A stretch of DNA of 64,000 nucleotides from Pseudomonas sp. St316 (GCF_018325905.1 NZ_AP021901.1:3968001-4032000); one strand, 5' to 3'. Counted from the first letter of the stretch, positions 28,485 through 37,433 are shown. The notes: a model not told the origin generated them from the letters alone. Program-made: numbers and translations.

Positions 28485-28578
28485 GTCGAGCTACTCGTTG
28501 TTGTTATTTGGCGTGCAAGCCAGCGCACACCCGCTTGCGCAGGCGTGTCAGGCAGCAAGCGAAGGCGTGTCGGGTGGA

Positions 28579-29883
28579 TCAGGAGAACAGCGTCAGCGCC
28601 CCAGTCAACAGGGCGAGTGCAGTGATCACCAGGGACGTGAGCACCGCCCATTTCACGGTGGCTTTCTGGAAGTCGCCCAGATCGCGGTCCACCATGCCCA
28701 CCAGCAACAGGGTCGAGGCCACCAGCGGGCTCATCAGGTGCACCGGTTGGCCGAGAATGGACGCCCGGGCAATTTCGACCGGATCAATACCGTAAGCGGC
28801 AGCAGCGTTGGCCAGGATCGGCACGACACCAAAATAGTAGGCATCGTTGGACAGCACGAAGGTCAGCGGCATGCTGGTAATCGCCACCACCAGCGGGAAG
28901 AGATGGCCCCAGGAAGGCGGAATCCAGTCGACCAGGGTTTGTGCCAACGCATCGACCATTTTCGTCCCGGAAAAAATCCCGGCGAAGATGCCCGCGGCAA
29001 ACACCAGCAGGACCACCGTCATGGCGTTGCCCGAATGGGCGAGAATGCGTTCCTTCTGAATGTCCAGCTGCGGATAGTTGATCATCAGCGCCAGGACGAA
29101 ACCGATCAGGAACAGGATTGCCGAATGCATGAGCCCCATCACCAGCGCGACCATCACCGCGACCACCAGCAACAGGTTGACGTAGGCCAGTTTTGGACGC
29201 TTGTGTGGTGTGTCCTCCATGATCGCGTTGATGTAGCAATTACCGCCACCACTTTGCAGCTGGACGTTACCGATGCGCTTGCGCTCGGCACGGCCCAGCA
29301 GGAACGCCGTGAACACCACCCACATCGCCCCGCCGATCATGGTTGGCAACAAGGGCACGAAATACTCACCGGCATCCAGGCCCAATGCTGCGATCGCGCG
29401 GGTCGCCGGGCCGCCCCAAGGGGTCATGCCGCTCATGATGCTCAAGGAGAGCATGGAAACCGTCGCCAGGATCATCGGGTTCATGCCGATGCGTTTGTAC
29501 AGCGGCAACATCGCGGCACAGGTGATCATGTAAGTCGTCGTGCCGTCACCGTCCAGCGCCACCAACAGCGACAGCAGCGCAGTGCCCACGGCGATCTTCA
29601 TCGGGTCTCCATTGACCCGCTTGAGGATCTTGCGGATCAGCGGGTCGAACAGACCGGCGTCGATCATCAGGCCGAAAAACAGGATCGCGAACAACAGCAG
29701 CGCCGCCGACGGCGCGACCATTTTCAGGCCGTCCAACATCATCTTGCCGGTGGTCCCGCCAAAGCCGCCGAGCACGGCAAAGACGATGGGCACCACCGTC
29801 AGGGCGACGATCGGTGACAACCGCTTGGTCATTATCAGGAAGGTAAAGACCACCACCATGGCCAAGCCAAGTAAAGCGAGCAT
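28579..29883 (-). CDS. CitMHS-family citrate/tricarboxylate-metal symporter
   Basis: This 434-residue, roughly 12-helix symporter matches the CitMHS family, which imports citrate or related tricarboxylates as divalent-metal complexes with protons. Visible marks are MTKRLSPIVALTVVPIVFAV near the start, the VALDGDGTTTYMITCAAMLP segment and SGMTPWGGPATRAIAALG. Between the DctA and OprD genes it adds a second inner-membrane carrier to the uptake block. The substrate is inferred from family and neighbours. Confidence 0.88.
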   Translation of the reverse strand: MLALLGLAMVVVFTFLIMTKRLSPIVALTVVPIVFAVLGGFGGTTGKMMLDGLKMVAPSAALLLFAILFFGLMIDAGLFDPLIRKILKRVNGDPMKIAVGTALLSLLVALDGDGTTTYMITCAAMLPLYKRIGMNPMILATVSMLSLSIMSGMTPWGGPATRAIAALGLDAGEYFVPLLPTMIGGAMWVVFTAFLLGRAERKRIGNVQLQSGGGNCYINAIMEDTPHKRPKLAYVNLLLVVAVMVALVMGLMHSAILFLIGFVLALMINYPQLDIQKERILAHSGNAMTVVLLVFAAGIFAGIFSGTKMVDALAQTLVDWIPPSWGHLFPLVVAITSMPLTFVLSNDAYYFGVVPILANAAAAYGIDPVEIARASILGQPVHLMSPLVASTLLLVGMVDRDLGDFQKATVKWAVLTSLVITALALLTGALTLFS

Positions 29884-30022
29884 ATGTCAGTTCTCTTGTT
29901 GTTATGAGTAGCTTGGCTGACATTCAGGCGCACGCCCCCCAACCCGCCAGGCAACACGCAAAATGTGCCTGGCGCAGGTAGTGAGTGAGCGGATGCAGTG
30001 CTGTCGAGTCAGCCGCGAGCGG

Positions 30023-31336
30023 CTAGATGTGTTTGGCGACCTTCGTCTCGTCCCAGCCTGAGTCCGTTGCCTGGGTCTGCGTCAGGGCGGGTTTGCCATC
30101 AAGGGTCTGTAGCAGGACGTCGCGGTCGCAGGCATTCTCCGAAAGGGAGATCACCACGGTCGCAACGGCGTTGCTCGCCAGGCTGGTCAACGCCCGTGCT
30201 TCGGACATGAATCGGTCGATCCCGATCAACAAGGCCAGACCCGCCAGGGGAATGTCGTGAATAACCGTCAGGGTCGAGGCCAGGGCGACAAATCCGCTGC
30301 CGGTAACACCTGCGGCGCCCTTTGAAGACAGCAACATGATCGCCAGCATGGTGATGACTTGGGTCAGCGTCAGGTCGATGTTGCAGGCTTGCGCAATGAA
30401 GATGGCCGCCAGCGACAGGTAGATCGCCGTACCGTCGAGGTTGAACGAATACCCGGTGGGCAGCACCAGTCCCACTACCCCCTTCTTGCACCCCAGGGCC
30501 TGGAGCTTTTCCAACATCCGCGGCATCACCGGTTCGGTCGATGACGTCCCCAGCACCACCAGGAATTCTTCACGCAGATAACGCAACAGCTTCCATAAGC
30601 TAAAGCCGTGTGCGCGGCAAATGCTGCCCAGCACCACGAAGACGAAGAAGGCGCAGGCGATGTACAAGGTCATGATCAGCTTGGCCAGCGAGCCCAGCGA
30701 CGTGATGCCGTACTGCCCCACCGTGAAGGCCAAGGCCCCGAACGCGCCGATCGGAGCGAAACGCATCAGGTAGGAGAAAATCTTGAACACCATGTGCGAA
30801 GCTGATTCCAGGACCTCCAGCACGGGCTTGCCGCGCTCGCCCAAGGACGACAAGGCAAAACCGCAGAGCACCGCGATAAACAGCACCGGCAGCACCTCGC
30901 CTTTATTGAAAGCGCCGATGAAGGTGTCGGGAATGATGTGCATGAAGAAGTCCACCACGCTCAGTTTCGCGGCGGATTCGGTGTACTGCGACAGCCCTTG
31001 GGTGCTCAACTGCGTCGGATCGATGTTCATGCCTGCGCCGGGCTTGAACAGGTAGACCGACACCAGGCCGATGATCAGGCTGATCACCGTCAGCGCCAGG
31101 AACAACAGCAGGGTCTTGCTCAACAAACGCCCCAGCGAACGCTTGTCGCTCATGCCGGCGATGCCAGTGACAATGGTGCAGAACACCACCGGTGCGATCA
31201 TCATCTTGATCAGCTTGATAAAGGCATCACCCAGCGGCTTCAAGGCAATTGCCTGTTGCGACCAAAAGTGCCCGAAGACCACGCCCAGCAGCACAGCGCA
31301 GATGATCTGGAAGTAGAGCGATTTAACAACTTTCAT
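30023..31336 (-). CDS. dctA: DctA-type C4-dicarboxylate:cation symporter
   Basis: This 437-residue DAACS-family symporter has the re-entrant serine-rich loop (LGTSSTEPVMPRML), the LPTGYSFNLDGTAIYL motif and the SSKGAAGVTGSGFVALA loop that holds substrate and sodium or protons. It imports succinate, fumarate, malate and related acids. The start used is MKVVKSLYFQI; an in-frame ATG 12 bases upstream is also possible. It follows the isomerase gene after 53 bases. It could be a paralogue dedicated to this locus and not the housekeeping DctA. Confidence 0.9.
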   Translation of the reverse strand: MKVVKSLYFQIICAVLLGVVFGHFWSQQAIALKPLGDAFIKLIKMMIAPVVFCTIVTGIAGMSDKRSLGRLLSKTLLLFLALTVISLIIGLVSVYLFKPGAGMNIDPTQLSTQGLSQYTESAAKLSVVDFFMHIIPDTFIGAFNKGEVLPVLFIAVLCGFALSSLGERGKPVLEVLESASHMVFKIFSYLMRFAPIGAFGALAFTVGQYGITSLGSLAKLIMTLYIACAFFVFVVLGSICRAHGFSLWKLLRYLREEFLVVLGTSSTEPVMPRMLEKLQALGCKKGVVGLVLPTGYSFNLDGTAIYLSLAAIFIAQACNIDLTLTQVITMLAIMLLSSKGAAGVTGSGFVALASTLTVIHDIPLAGLALLIGIDRFMSEARALTSLASNAVATVVISLSENACDRDVLLQTLDGKPALTQTQATDSGWDETKVAKHI

Positions 31337-31389
31337 GGCATCACCCATTTTTAGAATTGTTCTGATGCAAACGACCATGGCTGCCCGGG

Positions 31390-32472
31390 CTATCCGGCCA
31401 GCCGCTGGGACGCCGTGGCGTAGACGAAACCAGAGAAAAGCCGGCGCGCGGTACGCACCACCGAGGCCCGAATGGTCTCACCGTTTTCGCCGGTGTAGGA
31501 CAGTACGACATCAATGCCGCCGCTGGGGTGTTCGATACGAACCTGCTGCAAGCGCGGCTGGTTGATTGTGCCGAGCAGCTGCGCGACGACGCTGCCCTCG
31601 GTCACACACGCAGTGGCCAAGCCGATGGAGCCGGTGATCGCCAGGGCACGGTGACAGTTGTGGGGCATGAAATAACGCACCTGGACCGTCCCTCCAGACT
31701 TGGCCGGAGACACCAGCACCGGTTTGGGAATGACCTTGTCACTGACATCACCCAAGCCCATGGCCAGGCCGGCTTTCAGTCGCAGGGACTCCAGGCGCTG
31801 CAGGAAGGCTTTATCGGCGTCCAGCTCAGCGGGGCTTTCATCGCCGCGCTTGCCAAGCTGACTGGCTTGAACGATCACCATCGGCATCGCCATGTCGATG
31901 CAGGTCACCGGGATGCCGTCGATCAGGTCCTGAGGTTGTCCGGTGGGAAAGAGTTTCCCTGTCTTGCTGCCCGCCGCATCGAGAAAGGTCAGTTGCACCG
32001 CAGCGGCTGTGCCGGGCACGCCATCGATGGCGGTGTCGCCTTCATAGCTGACTTTGCCTTCTGGGGTTTGCACGTCGGAATTCACGAAGGTCCCGGTATT
32101 GAGGTTGCGAATACGCACCCGGGTAAGGTCACCGGAAGGCTTGACCAGCCCCTGCTCGATAGCGAACGGGCCGACGGCGCAGAGCATGTTGCCGCAATTA
32201 GGGGCGGTATCGACCCGACGCTGGGAAACCATGACCTGGACAAACAAATAATCGACATCCGCGTCAGGGTGCAGCGACGGACTGACGATCGCCACTTTGC
32301 TGGTCTGTGGACTGCCGCCCCCGATGCCGTCGATTTCCAACTCATGGCCGGAGCCCATCAGGTTGAGCAGCAGCTCATCACGCTCAGCGATGGCGACCGG
32401 CAGATCCCAGGCGAGAAATACCGGACCTTTGGACGTACCGCCGCGCATTAGCACACAAGGAATTCGCTGCAT
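31390..32472 (-). CDS. PrpF-family isomerase, 4-oxalomesaconate tautomerase (GalD)-like
   Basis: This 360-residue PrpF-fold protein starts RIPCVLMRGGTSKGPVFL and has the paired active-site cysteines in NCGNMLCAVGPFA and HNCHRALAITGSIGLATAC. It also has DGIGGGSPQTSKVAIV and HPSGGIDVVLSY, as in P. putida GalD. GalD shifts the keto-enol form of 4-oxalomesaconate in gallate breakdown; other PrpF relatives act on aconitates. No gallate dioxygenase is nearby, and the co-directional genes import tri- and dicarboxylates. An aconitate-like substrate is therefore a fair alternative. The ATG at 32472 is used; a GTG lies two codons upstream. Confidence 0.82.
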   Translation of the reverse strand: MQRIPCVLMRGGTSKGPVFLAWDLPVAIAERDELLLNLMGSGHELEIDGIGGGSPQTSKVAIVSPSLHPDADVDYLFVQVMVSQRRVDTAPNCGNMLCAVGPFAIEQGLVKPSGDLTRVRIRNLNTGTFVNSDVQTPEGKVSYEGDTAIDGVPGTAAAVQLTFLDAAGSKTGKLFPTGQPQDLIDGIPVTCIDMAMPMVIVQASQLGKRGDESPAELDADKAFLQRLESLRLKAGLAMGLGDVSDKVIPKPVLVSPAKSGGTVQVRYFMPHNCHRALAITGSIGLATACVTEGSVVAQLLGTINQPRLQQVRIEHPSGGIDVVLSYTGENGETIRASVVRTARRLFSGFVYATASQRLAG

Positions 32473-32490
32473 GATCACTAACTCTTGTTA

Positions 32491-32509
32491 ATCAATCTGG
32501 ATAATTGAT
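32491..32509. promoter_or_regulatory. Dyad in the isomerase/LysR divergent promoter region
   Basis: ATCAAT-CTGGATA-ATTGAT is a perfect dyad 19 bases upstream of the isomerase start and about 130 bases from the divergent LysR gene. Its place suits a LysR or other operator for the uptake block. Confidence 0.5.
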
Positions 32510-32641
32510 GCTCTGGAAACAAGAGTGGCAGGGTTTGAAAAGTGTTTCCAATGCAAAGATCAGAGCGATTATTGCGTTTCACAAATGAATTACTTTACGC
32601 TGATTGCCATCGCGCACGGCCCTTCCCCGGTGAGGTAGCAC

Positions 32642-33532
32642 ATGGAATATGAACTCCAGGACATCCGATCTTTCGTGAAAATCGCCGAACTCGGCAGCTT
32701 CCACGAGGCCGCCGACGCGCTGCATCTGTCGCAACCAGCCTTGAGCCGACGGATGAAAAAACTCGAGGAAGGCCTAGGAACCGCTTTGCTCGATCGCACG
32801 ACCCGCAAGGTCAGCCTGACGAGTGTCGGCCGTGACTTCCTGCCCAAGGCACGGCGCCTGCTGGATGATTTCGACGACTCGATTCTCAATATCCGCGAGC
32901 TGGCCGAGCGACAGATCGGCCGGGTGACCTTGGCGTGCATTCCTACGGCGGCCTTCTATTTCTTGCCTTCGGTGATTCGCCTCTATAACGAGCGCTACCC
33001 GAAAATCCGCATCCGCCTGCTCGACCTCAGCGCCAACGAAGGGCTCGAAGCTGTACTGCGCGGCGAAGCCGACTTCGGCATCAACATGATGAGCGGCCAG
33101 CACCCGGACATCGAGTTCGTGCCCCTGGTCAACGAACCCTTTGTGCTGGCCTGCCGACGCGATCATGAATTGGCTGAACGCAGTGCGGTTACCTGGTCGG
33201 AACTCAGTGATTATCGGCTGATCGGCGTTGGTCGCCTGAGCGGCAACCGCATGCTGCTGGACCACGCGCTGTCGGGCCTGAGCTGGCGCCCGCAGTGGTT
33301 TTACGAAGTGCAGCACCTGTCTACGTCGCTGGGATTGGTCGAGGCTGGTCTCGGTGTGTCGGCGATGCCCAGCCTGGCGATGCCGGCCGGGGATCATCCA
33401 ACGCTGGTCAGCGTGCCGCTGATCGAGCCGGTGGTCAACCGCTCGCTGGGCCTGGTCTACCGCCGGGGCGCATCGCTCTCTCCGGCTGCGGAGAAATTCG
33501 TCTCGATCCTGCTTGAACAGTGGCCGCAATGA
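32642..33532 (+). CDS. LysR-family regulator divergent from the GalD-like gene
   Basis: This 296-residue LysR regulator has its helix-turn-helix in residues about 18-65 (FHEAADALHLSQPALSRRMKKLEEGLG) and an effector domain from about 90. It is divergent from the isomerase/DctA/CitMHS/OprD genes across 169 bases with a perfect dyad, so it most likely controls them. In P. putida a LysR protein (GalR) similarly sits with galD, but I cannot say this is the orthologue. It ends beside a decayed transporter gene. Confidence 0.88.
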   Translation: MEYELQDIRSFVKIAELGSFHEAADALHLSQPALSRRMKKLEEGLGTALLDRTTRKVSLTSVGRDFLPKARRLLDDFDDSILNIRELAERQIGRVTLACIPTAAFYFLPSVIRLYNERYPKIRIRLLDLSANEGLEAVLRGEADFGINMMSGQHPDIEFVPLVNEPFVLACRRDHELAERSAVTWSELSDYRLIGVGRLSGNRMLLDHALSGLSWRPQWFYEVQHLSTSLGLVEAGLGVSAMPSLAMPAGDHPTLVSVPLIEPVVNRSLGLVYRRGASLSPAAEKFVSILLEQWPQ

Positions 33533-33538
33533 AGCGCG

Positions 33539-33658
33539 CCCAATCCCTGGATCGATGAGCGCGACGGCAATGCGTTTGTTGAATGACAGGTGCTCATCAA
33601 AAATCAGCGCCGAACTCAGCAGGCCGAACACCGGCACCAAGAGCGACAAGGGCGCGAC
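33539..33658 (-). pseudogene. Remnant of an EamA/DMT-family transporter gene (3' end)
   Basis: On the minus strand the reading APLSLLVPVFGLLSSALIFD, then EHLSFNKRIAVALI, is the typical last membrane segments of EamA drug/metabolite exporters. It continues into unrelated antisense sequence, and no upstream body of such a gene exists. Only about 40 codons survive between LysR and the MFS gene. Confidence 0.65.
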
Positions 33659-33671
33659 AGGTGTCCGATTT

Positions 33672-34958
33672 TCATGCTGATCTTCCAACCAGTGTTGTTG
33701 AAAAATGCATCGAGGCAATCCACAGCAGCCATGCGGCGAGGCTAATCAAGGCGCCCAGCAGGCTGACCGCCATCCAACCCCACAGTGCATAGACCTGGGT
33801 CGCGGCAGACGCGCCCAGTGCACTGCCCACCGAGTAGAAACACATGTAGGCGCCGACCATGCGACTTTGGGCGTCGGGCCGGGCCTCGAAAATCAAGCTC
33901 TGGTTGGTGACGTGCACGGCCTGCACCGCGAAGTCGAGCAACACCACGCCGCAGACCAATGCGATCAGGGAGGTTTCGGCAAACGTAATGGGCAACCAGG
34001 AAAGCGTCAGGAGCCCCAGCGACAAGCCGGTGACACGTTGCCCCCAACCTTGATCGGCCCAACGACCGGCGCTTCTGGCCGCCAGGGCCCCAGCGACACC
34101 GGCCAGGCCGAACAGGCCGATGGCCGTGTGTGAAAGCGACAGCGGCGCGGCACTCAACGGCAGCACCATGGCCGTCCAAAACACCGAAAAAGCGGCAAAG
34201 ATCAGCAAAGCCAGCAACCCTCGGATCCGCAGCATCGGCTCAGTCACGAACAGCATGAACAGCGAGCGGATGAGCACCCGGTAGGGCTGCCGGTGACGCG
34301 GCGCCACGGCGGCAGGCACCACGGCCCAGAACACCGCCGCAATGGCCAGCATCAGGCCCGAGGACACGAAGTAAACCCCGCGCCAGCCCGCCAGATCGGC
34401 GATCACTCCAGAGGTAAACCGTGCCAGGAGAATACCCAGGACAACGCCACTGGTAACGGTTCCCACTGCCTGTCCCCGTTGAGAGGGTGAGGACAGCACG
34501 GCGGCATAGGCCACCAGCACCTGGACGACCACCGCCAGCAACCCCATCGCGATCATGGCGCCCAGCAACGCCAACCAGTGCTGGGCTGCGCCGACGGCCA
34601 TCAGCACAAGCGCAGACAACACCAATTGCGCGAAAACCAGCCGTTTACGGTTGACCCTGTCCCCCAGCGGGACGATGAACAGCAACCCCAGCGCATAGCC
34701 CACCTGGGTGGCAGTCACCACCACCCCGATCAATCCCGAAGCGACGCCCAGGCTCTCGGCCATCGAGGCGAGCAAGGGCTGGGCAAAGTAGACATTGGCA
34801 ACGGCCAGTGCGCAGGTCACGGAAAACAGCAACGTAAGCGAGCGCGAAAGCCCCGGGCATTGCGGTTCATTCAAGGAGCCCGTGGCAAGGGAGCTTGCTC
34901 CCTCGCCGCCCTGATTTCCCGAAGGCTGCCGGGTCAAACAATCGGCATCTGCTGTCAT
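33672..34958 (-). CDS. MFS transporter with a REP element inside its 5' coding end
   Basis: This 428-residue MFS permease has an N-terminal polar tail of about 38 residues and then 12 helices (ALAVANVYFAQPLLASMAES, LFIVPLGDRVNRKRLVFAQL). It resembles YgaY/AraJ-type drug or sugar exporters. The start at 34958 has an excellent ribosome site (AAGGAGG). The tail includes GGEGASSLATGS, which is the translation of a REP palindrome at 34884-34908 read in frame. The gene is divergent from an HxlR regulator, with two matching GGTT-N9-AACC sites between them, so HxlR probably represses it. Confidence 0.85.
   Translation of the reverse strand: MTADADCLTRQPSGNQGGEGASSLATGSLNEPQCPGLSRSLTLLFSVTCALAVANVYFAQPLLASMAESLGVASGLIGVVVTATQVGYALGLLFIVPLGDRVNRKRLVFAQLVLSALVLMAVGAAQHWLALLGAMIAMGLLAVVVQVLVAYAAVLSSPSQRGQAVGTVTSGVVLGILLARFTSGVIADLAGWRGVYFVSSGLMLAIAAVFWAVVPAAVAPRHRQPYRVLIRSLFMLFVTEPMLRIRGLLALLIFAAFSVFWTAMVLPLSAAPLSLSHTAIGLFGLAGVAGALAARSAGRWADQGWGQRVTGLSLGLLTLSWLPITFAETSLIALVCGVVLLDFAVQAVHVTNQSLIFEARPDAQSRMVGAYMCFYSVGSALGASAATQVYALWGWMAVSLLGALISLAAWLLWIASMHFSTTLVGRSA
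34884..34908. repeat. REP element within the MFS coding sequence
   Basis: GGCAAGGGAGCTTGCTCCCTCGCC is a hairpin of the local REP type that lies inside the 5' end of the MFS gene and is translated in frame. Such repeats are normally intergenic. Confidence 0.75.
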
Positions 34959-34981
34959 GCACGCCTCCTTGGCGCTAAACT

Positions 34982-35037
34982 GGTTTCAATTAAAAACCTG
35001 CATCGATTGTTGCTCGATCAGGTTTCAATTTGCAACC
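34982..35037. promoter_or_regulatory. Two GGTT-N9-AACC sites, candidate HxlR operators
   Basis: GGTTTCAATTAAAAACC (34982-34998) and GGTTTCAATTTGCAACC (35021-35037) share GGTTTCAATT and end AACC, with starts 39 bases apart. They lie between the divergent MFS and HxlR genes, the expected place for operators of a dimeric HxlR protein. Confidence 0.65.
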
Positions 35038-35083
35038 ACAGATATCGACCGCACCTGGCGATCCTTTTTCATAGGCCAACACA

Positions 35084-35542
35084 ATGGAAAACGCTTCACC
35101 GCAAAACAGCGAGTGCCCGGTAGCCAGGGCACTGGACGTGATTGGCGATCGCTGGTCGCTGATGATCATTCGTGACGCATTCGACGACATTCGCCGCTTC
35201 AGCGAATTTCAAAAAAGCCTGGGTGTGGCCAAGAATATTTTGGCTTCGCGACTCAAAGCGTTGGTCGAGCTCGGTGTGTTCGACGTTCGCCCCGCGTCAG
35301 ATGGAAGCGCCTACAAGGAGTACGTCCTGACGGACAAAGGCCGGGAGATCTTTCCGGTCGTGGTCAGCCTCAGGCAATGGGGCGAACGCTTCCTGTTCGA
35401 GCCGGGGGAAACGCGTTCCGTGCTGTTGGACAACACGTCCGGGCAAGCCCTCATGCCGATGGATGTGCGCTCCTCGAGCGGTCAGAAACTCGGCCCGGCC
35501 GATTGCCACAGGGTGAGGTTCATTGCCGACAACCCGACGTGA
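35084..35542 (+). CDS. HxlR-family transcriptional regulator
   Basis: This 152-residue regulator shows the HxlR signature: a cysteine near the N-terminus (ECPVARALDVIGDRWSLMII), then RRFSEFQKSLGVAKNILASR and LKALVELGVFDVRP as recognition and turn elements, and YVLTDKGREIFPVVVSLRQW as wing and helix. Members often sense electrophiles through that cysteine and repress neighbouring exporters. The divergent MFS gene and the twin operator-like sites fit this. The C-terminal tail of about 45 residues is longer than in minimal HxlR proteins. Confidence 0.88.
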   Translation: MENASPQNSECPVARALDVIGDRWSLMIIRDAFDDIRRFSEFQKSLGVAKNILASRLKALVELGVFDVRPASDGSAYKEYVLTDKGREIFPVVVSLRQWGERFLFEPGETRSVLLDNTSGQALMPMDVRSSSGQKLGPADCHRVRFIADNPT

Positions 35543-35554
35543 GATTGATCGTCC

Positions 35555-35690
35555 CTATCCCTTCAGTACCAGGAACATGTCCGGGTACCTGGCGCACATG
35601 AGATCGACAAATGCGCGCACCTTCGGCGCAGCAAGACGCCGGGATGTGCAAGACCCAGAGTTCAGCCTCTTTGCCCATTACCGTGCCAGC
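35555..35690 (-). pseudogene. 3' remnant of a LysR-family regulator gene, frameshifted
   Basis: The minus strand reads AELWVLHIPAS and then, after a one-base frame change, VRAFVDLMCARYPDMFLVLKG followed by a stop. That is the standard C-terminus of LysR proteins. The rest of the gene is missing. It lies just upstream of the NmrA-like gene on the other strand, a common place for a divergent LysR regulator, so an ancestral LysR/NmrA pair has probably decayed. Confidence 0.65.
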
Positions 35691-35847
35691 GCATTCAGGC
35701 TCATGCTGTTCCACTTTTGAAACGGAGTGTCTACATCCTGGCGTCTTCGTTTTGTTTCTGCAACGGCATATCGTTTGATCATCGCAACGGGCCGACAAGG
35801 CCGTAGCGGACTTTTCCGACTACCCACCCTTTTGCAGGAGATTCAAC

Positions 35848-36717
35848 ATGAGCATTCTCATTACCGGCGCCACGGGCACCATCGGTTCACTCATCATCCA
35901 GCACCTCGCCGACGCAGGCGCCGACGTCAAGGCCCTCGTGCGCCAGCCTGGCAAGGGAACATTCCCGGCGGGCGTGACTGAAGTCGTTGCAGACCTCACC
36001 GATGTCCCTTCGCTGCGCGAGGCGCTGGCGTCGGTGCGTACGCTGTTCCTGCTCAACGCCGTGACGCCCGACGAGGTGACACAAGCCCTCATCACCTTGA
36101 ACCTCGCTCGCGAGGCCGGCATCGAGCGCATCGTCTACCTGTCGGTGATTCATGCCGACAAGTTCACCCAGGTGCCGCACTTCACCGGCAAGCACACGGT
36201 CGAGCGCATGATCGAAAGCCTCGACATCCCGGCGACCATCCTGCGCCCGGCGTACTTCATGCAAAACGAATTGATGGTCCAGCAGACCATTGAGAACTAC
36301 TCGGTGTACCCGATGCCGATCGGCTCGGCGGGCGTCTCGATGATCGATGCACGCGACATCGCCGATATCGCCGCTGCCGAGTTGCTGCGACGCGACAGGG
36401 CACCTTCGGCGCTGGATCGGGTCACCTTGGAGCTGGTCGGCCCACAAGCACTGACCGGTGCCGCCGCCGCGAAGATCTGGAGTTCCGCCCTGGGTCGCGA
36501 GATCGCCTACGGCGGTGACGATGTGGCCGCCTTCGAAGCACAATTGGCCGCGTACGGCCCCGCCTGGCTGGCTTATGACATGCGCCTGATGATGTCCGGT
36601 ATCCAGGCGTTTGGCATGCGGGCTGCTGAAGGAACCGTGGACCGGCTACAGGCGATCCTGGGGCGTCCGTTGCGTACCTACGAAGACTTCGTCCGCGAGG
36701 CCACTGCGGGGGTTTGA
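35848..36717 (+). CDS. NmrA/SDR-like NAD(P)-binding protein
   Basis: This 289-residue atypical short-chain dehydrogenase has the GATGTIG dinucleotide loop at residues 7-13 and a Rossmann fold. It then has RIVYLSVIHADKF, HFTGKHTVERMIES and ILRPAYFMQN, as in NmrA and quinone-oxidoreductase-2-like proteins. The classical YxxxK pair is replaced, so it may act as a redox sensor or as an NADPH-quinone or aldehyde reductase. A GGAG ribosome site precedes the ATG. Substrate unknown. Confidence 0.85.
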   Translation: MSILITGATGTIGSLIIQHLADAGADVKALVRQPGKGTFPAGVTEVVADLTDVPSLREALASVRTLFLLNAVTPDEVTQALITLNLAREAGIERIVYLSVIHADKFTQVPHFTGKHTVERMIESLDIPATILRPAYFMQNELMVQQTIENYSVYPMPIGSAGVSMIDARDIADIAAAELLRRDRAPSALDRVTLELVGPQALTGAAAAKIWSSALGREIAYGGDDVAAFEAQLAAYGPAWLAYDMRLMMSGIQAFGMRAAEGTVDRLQAILGRPLRTYEDFVREATAGV

Positions 36718-36818
36718 AAACTGGGGCAGTACAGTCATCTCGTCCAGCGCCAGGTCGATGCGCTTATGACCGACCTGGCGTGCAACGACGAAGGCTTGCT
36801 CCAGCAACAGCCTGCTGG

Positions 36819-37433
36819 CTAAACCAACTGGCGAACCCCTAGAGACAAAATCAAACCACCGCACAATCGATCGATTGCTTTTTTTCGCCCTTGATAGGCG
36901 CAAGCAATCCTCGGTTGCGAAAGCGCAATTGCGACCATTCCATACCAGGCCATTGAAACCACCACGACAACTGCCAGCATCGACAAAAACGTACCTGGCA
37001 AAACATGGGCGGGCGCCGCAGCTGAAAAAACAGCGGCATAGAAAGCCATGGACTTGGGGTTACCAATGTTGGTGACCACCCCCTGAATAAAGGACTGGCG
37101 GCAACTACCATCGACAGCATCATTCAGCGGGCCTGGCGCATTCTTCCCCGCGTTGATCAGCAGTCGGAGTCCGAACCACATCAGGTAGGCTGCGCCCAGA
37201 ATCTTCACAACCAGCGCAGCCCAAGGGAGCGCAGCAAATACAACCCCGAGACCTGCAATCGCACAGGTGGACCAGAACAGGTTGACCAGCACGATTCCCG
37301 CCACCAAGGCCAAAGCGTCAGAACGCGTAGCAGCCACCGCCTTATGGACCACCGCGACGAAATTCGGTCCAGGAATCACGACACCAGCCAGGTAGACCAA
37401 AAAAACTGTCAAGACAGCGGAACCGTCGATCAT
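36819..37433 (-). CDS. LysE/RhtB-family exporter
   Basis: This 204-residue, six-helix amino acid exporter starts VFLVYLAGVVIPGPNFVAVV, with the family P-G-P-x turn, and continues with LGAAYLMWFGLRLL and FIQGVVTNIGNPKSMAFYAAVF. Such proteins expel homoserine, threonine, lysine or similar compounds. It stands alone; about 100 bases before it (36718-36818) hold nothing recognisable. Confidence 0.88.
   Translation of the reverse strand: MIDGSAVLTVFLVYLAGVVIPGPNFVAVVHKAVAATRSDALALVAGIVLVNLFWSTCAIAGLGVVFAALPWAALVVKILGAAYLMWFGLRLLINAGKNAPGPLNDAVDGSCRQSFIQGVVTNIGNPKSMAFYAAVFSAAAPAHVLPGTFLSMLAVVVVVSMAWYGMVAIALSQPRIACAYQGRKKAIDRLCGGLILSLGVRQLV

Noticed and set aside
36718..36818. Possible short gene after the NmrA-like gene
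   Set aside because: No start with ribosome site and no recognisable protein segment.
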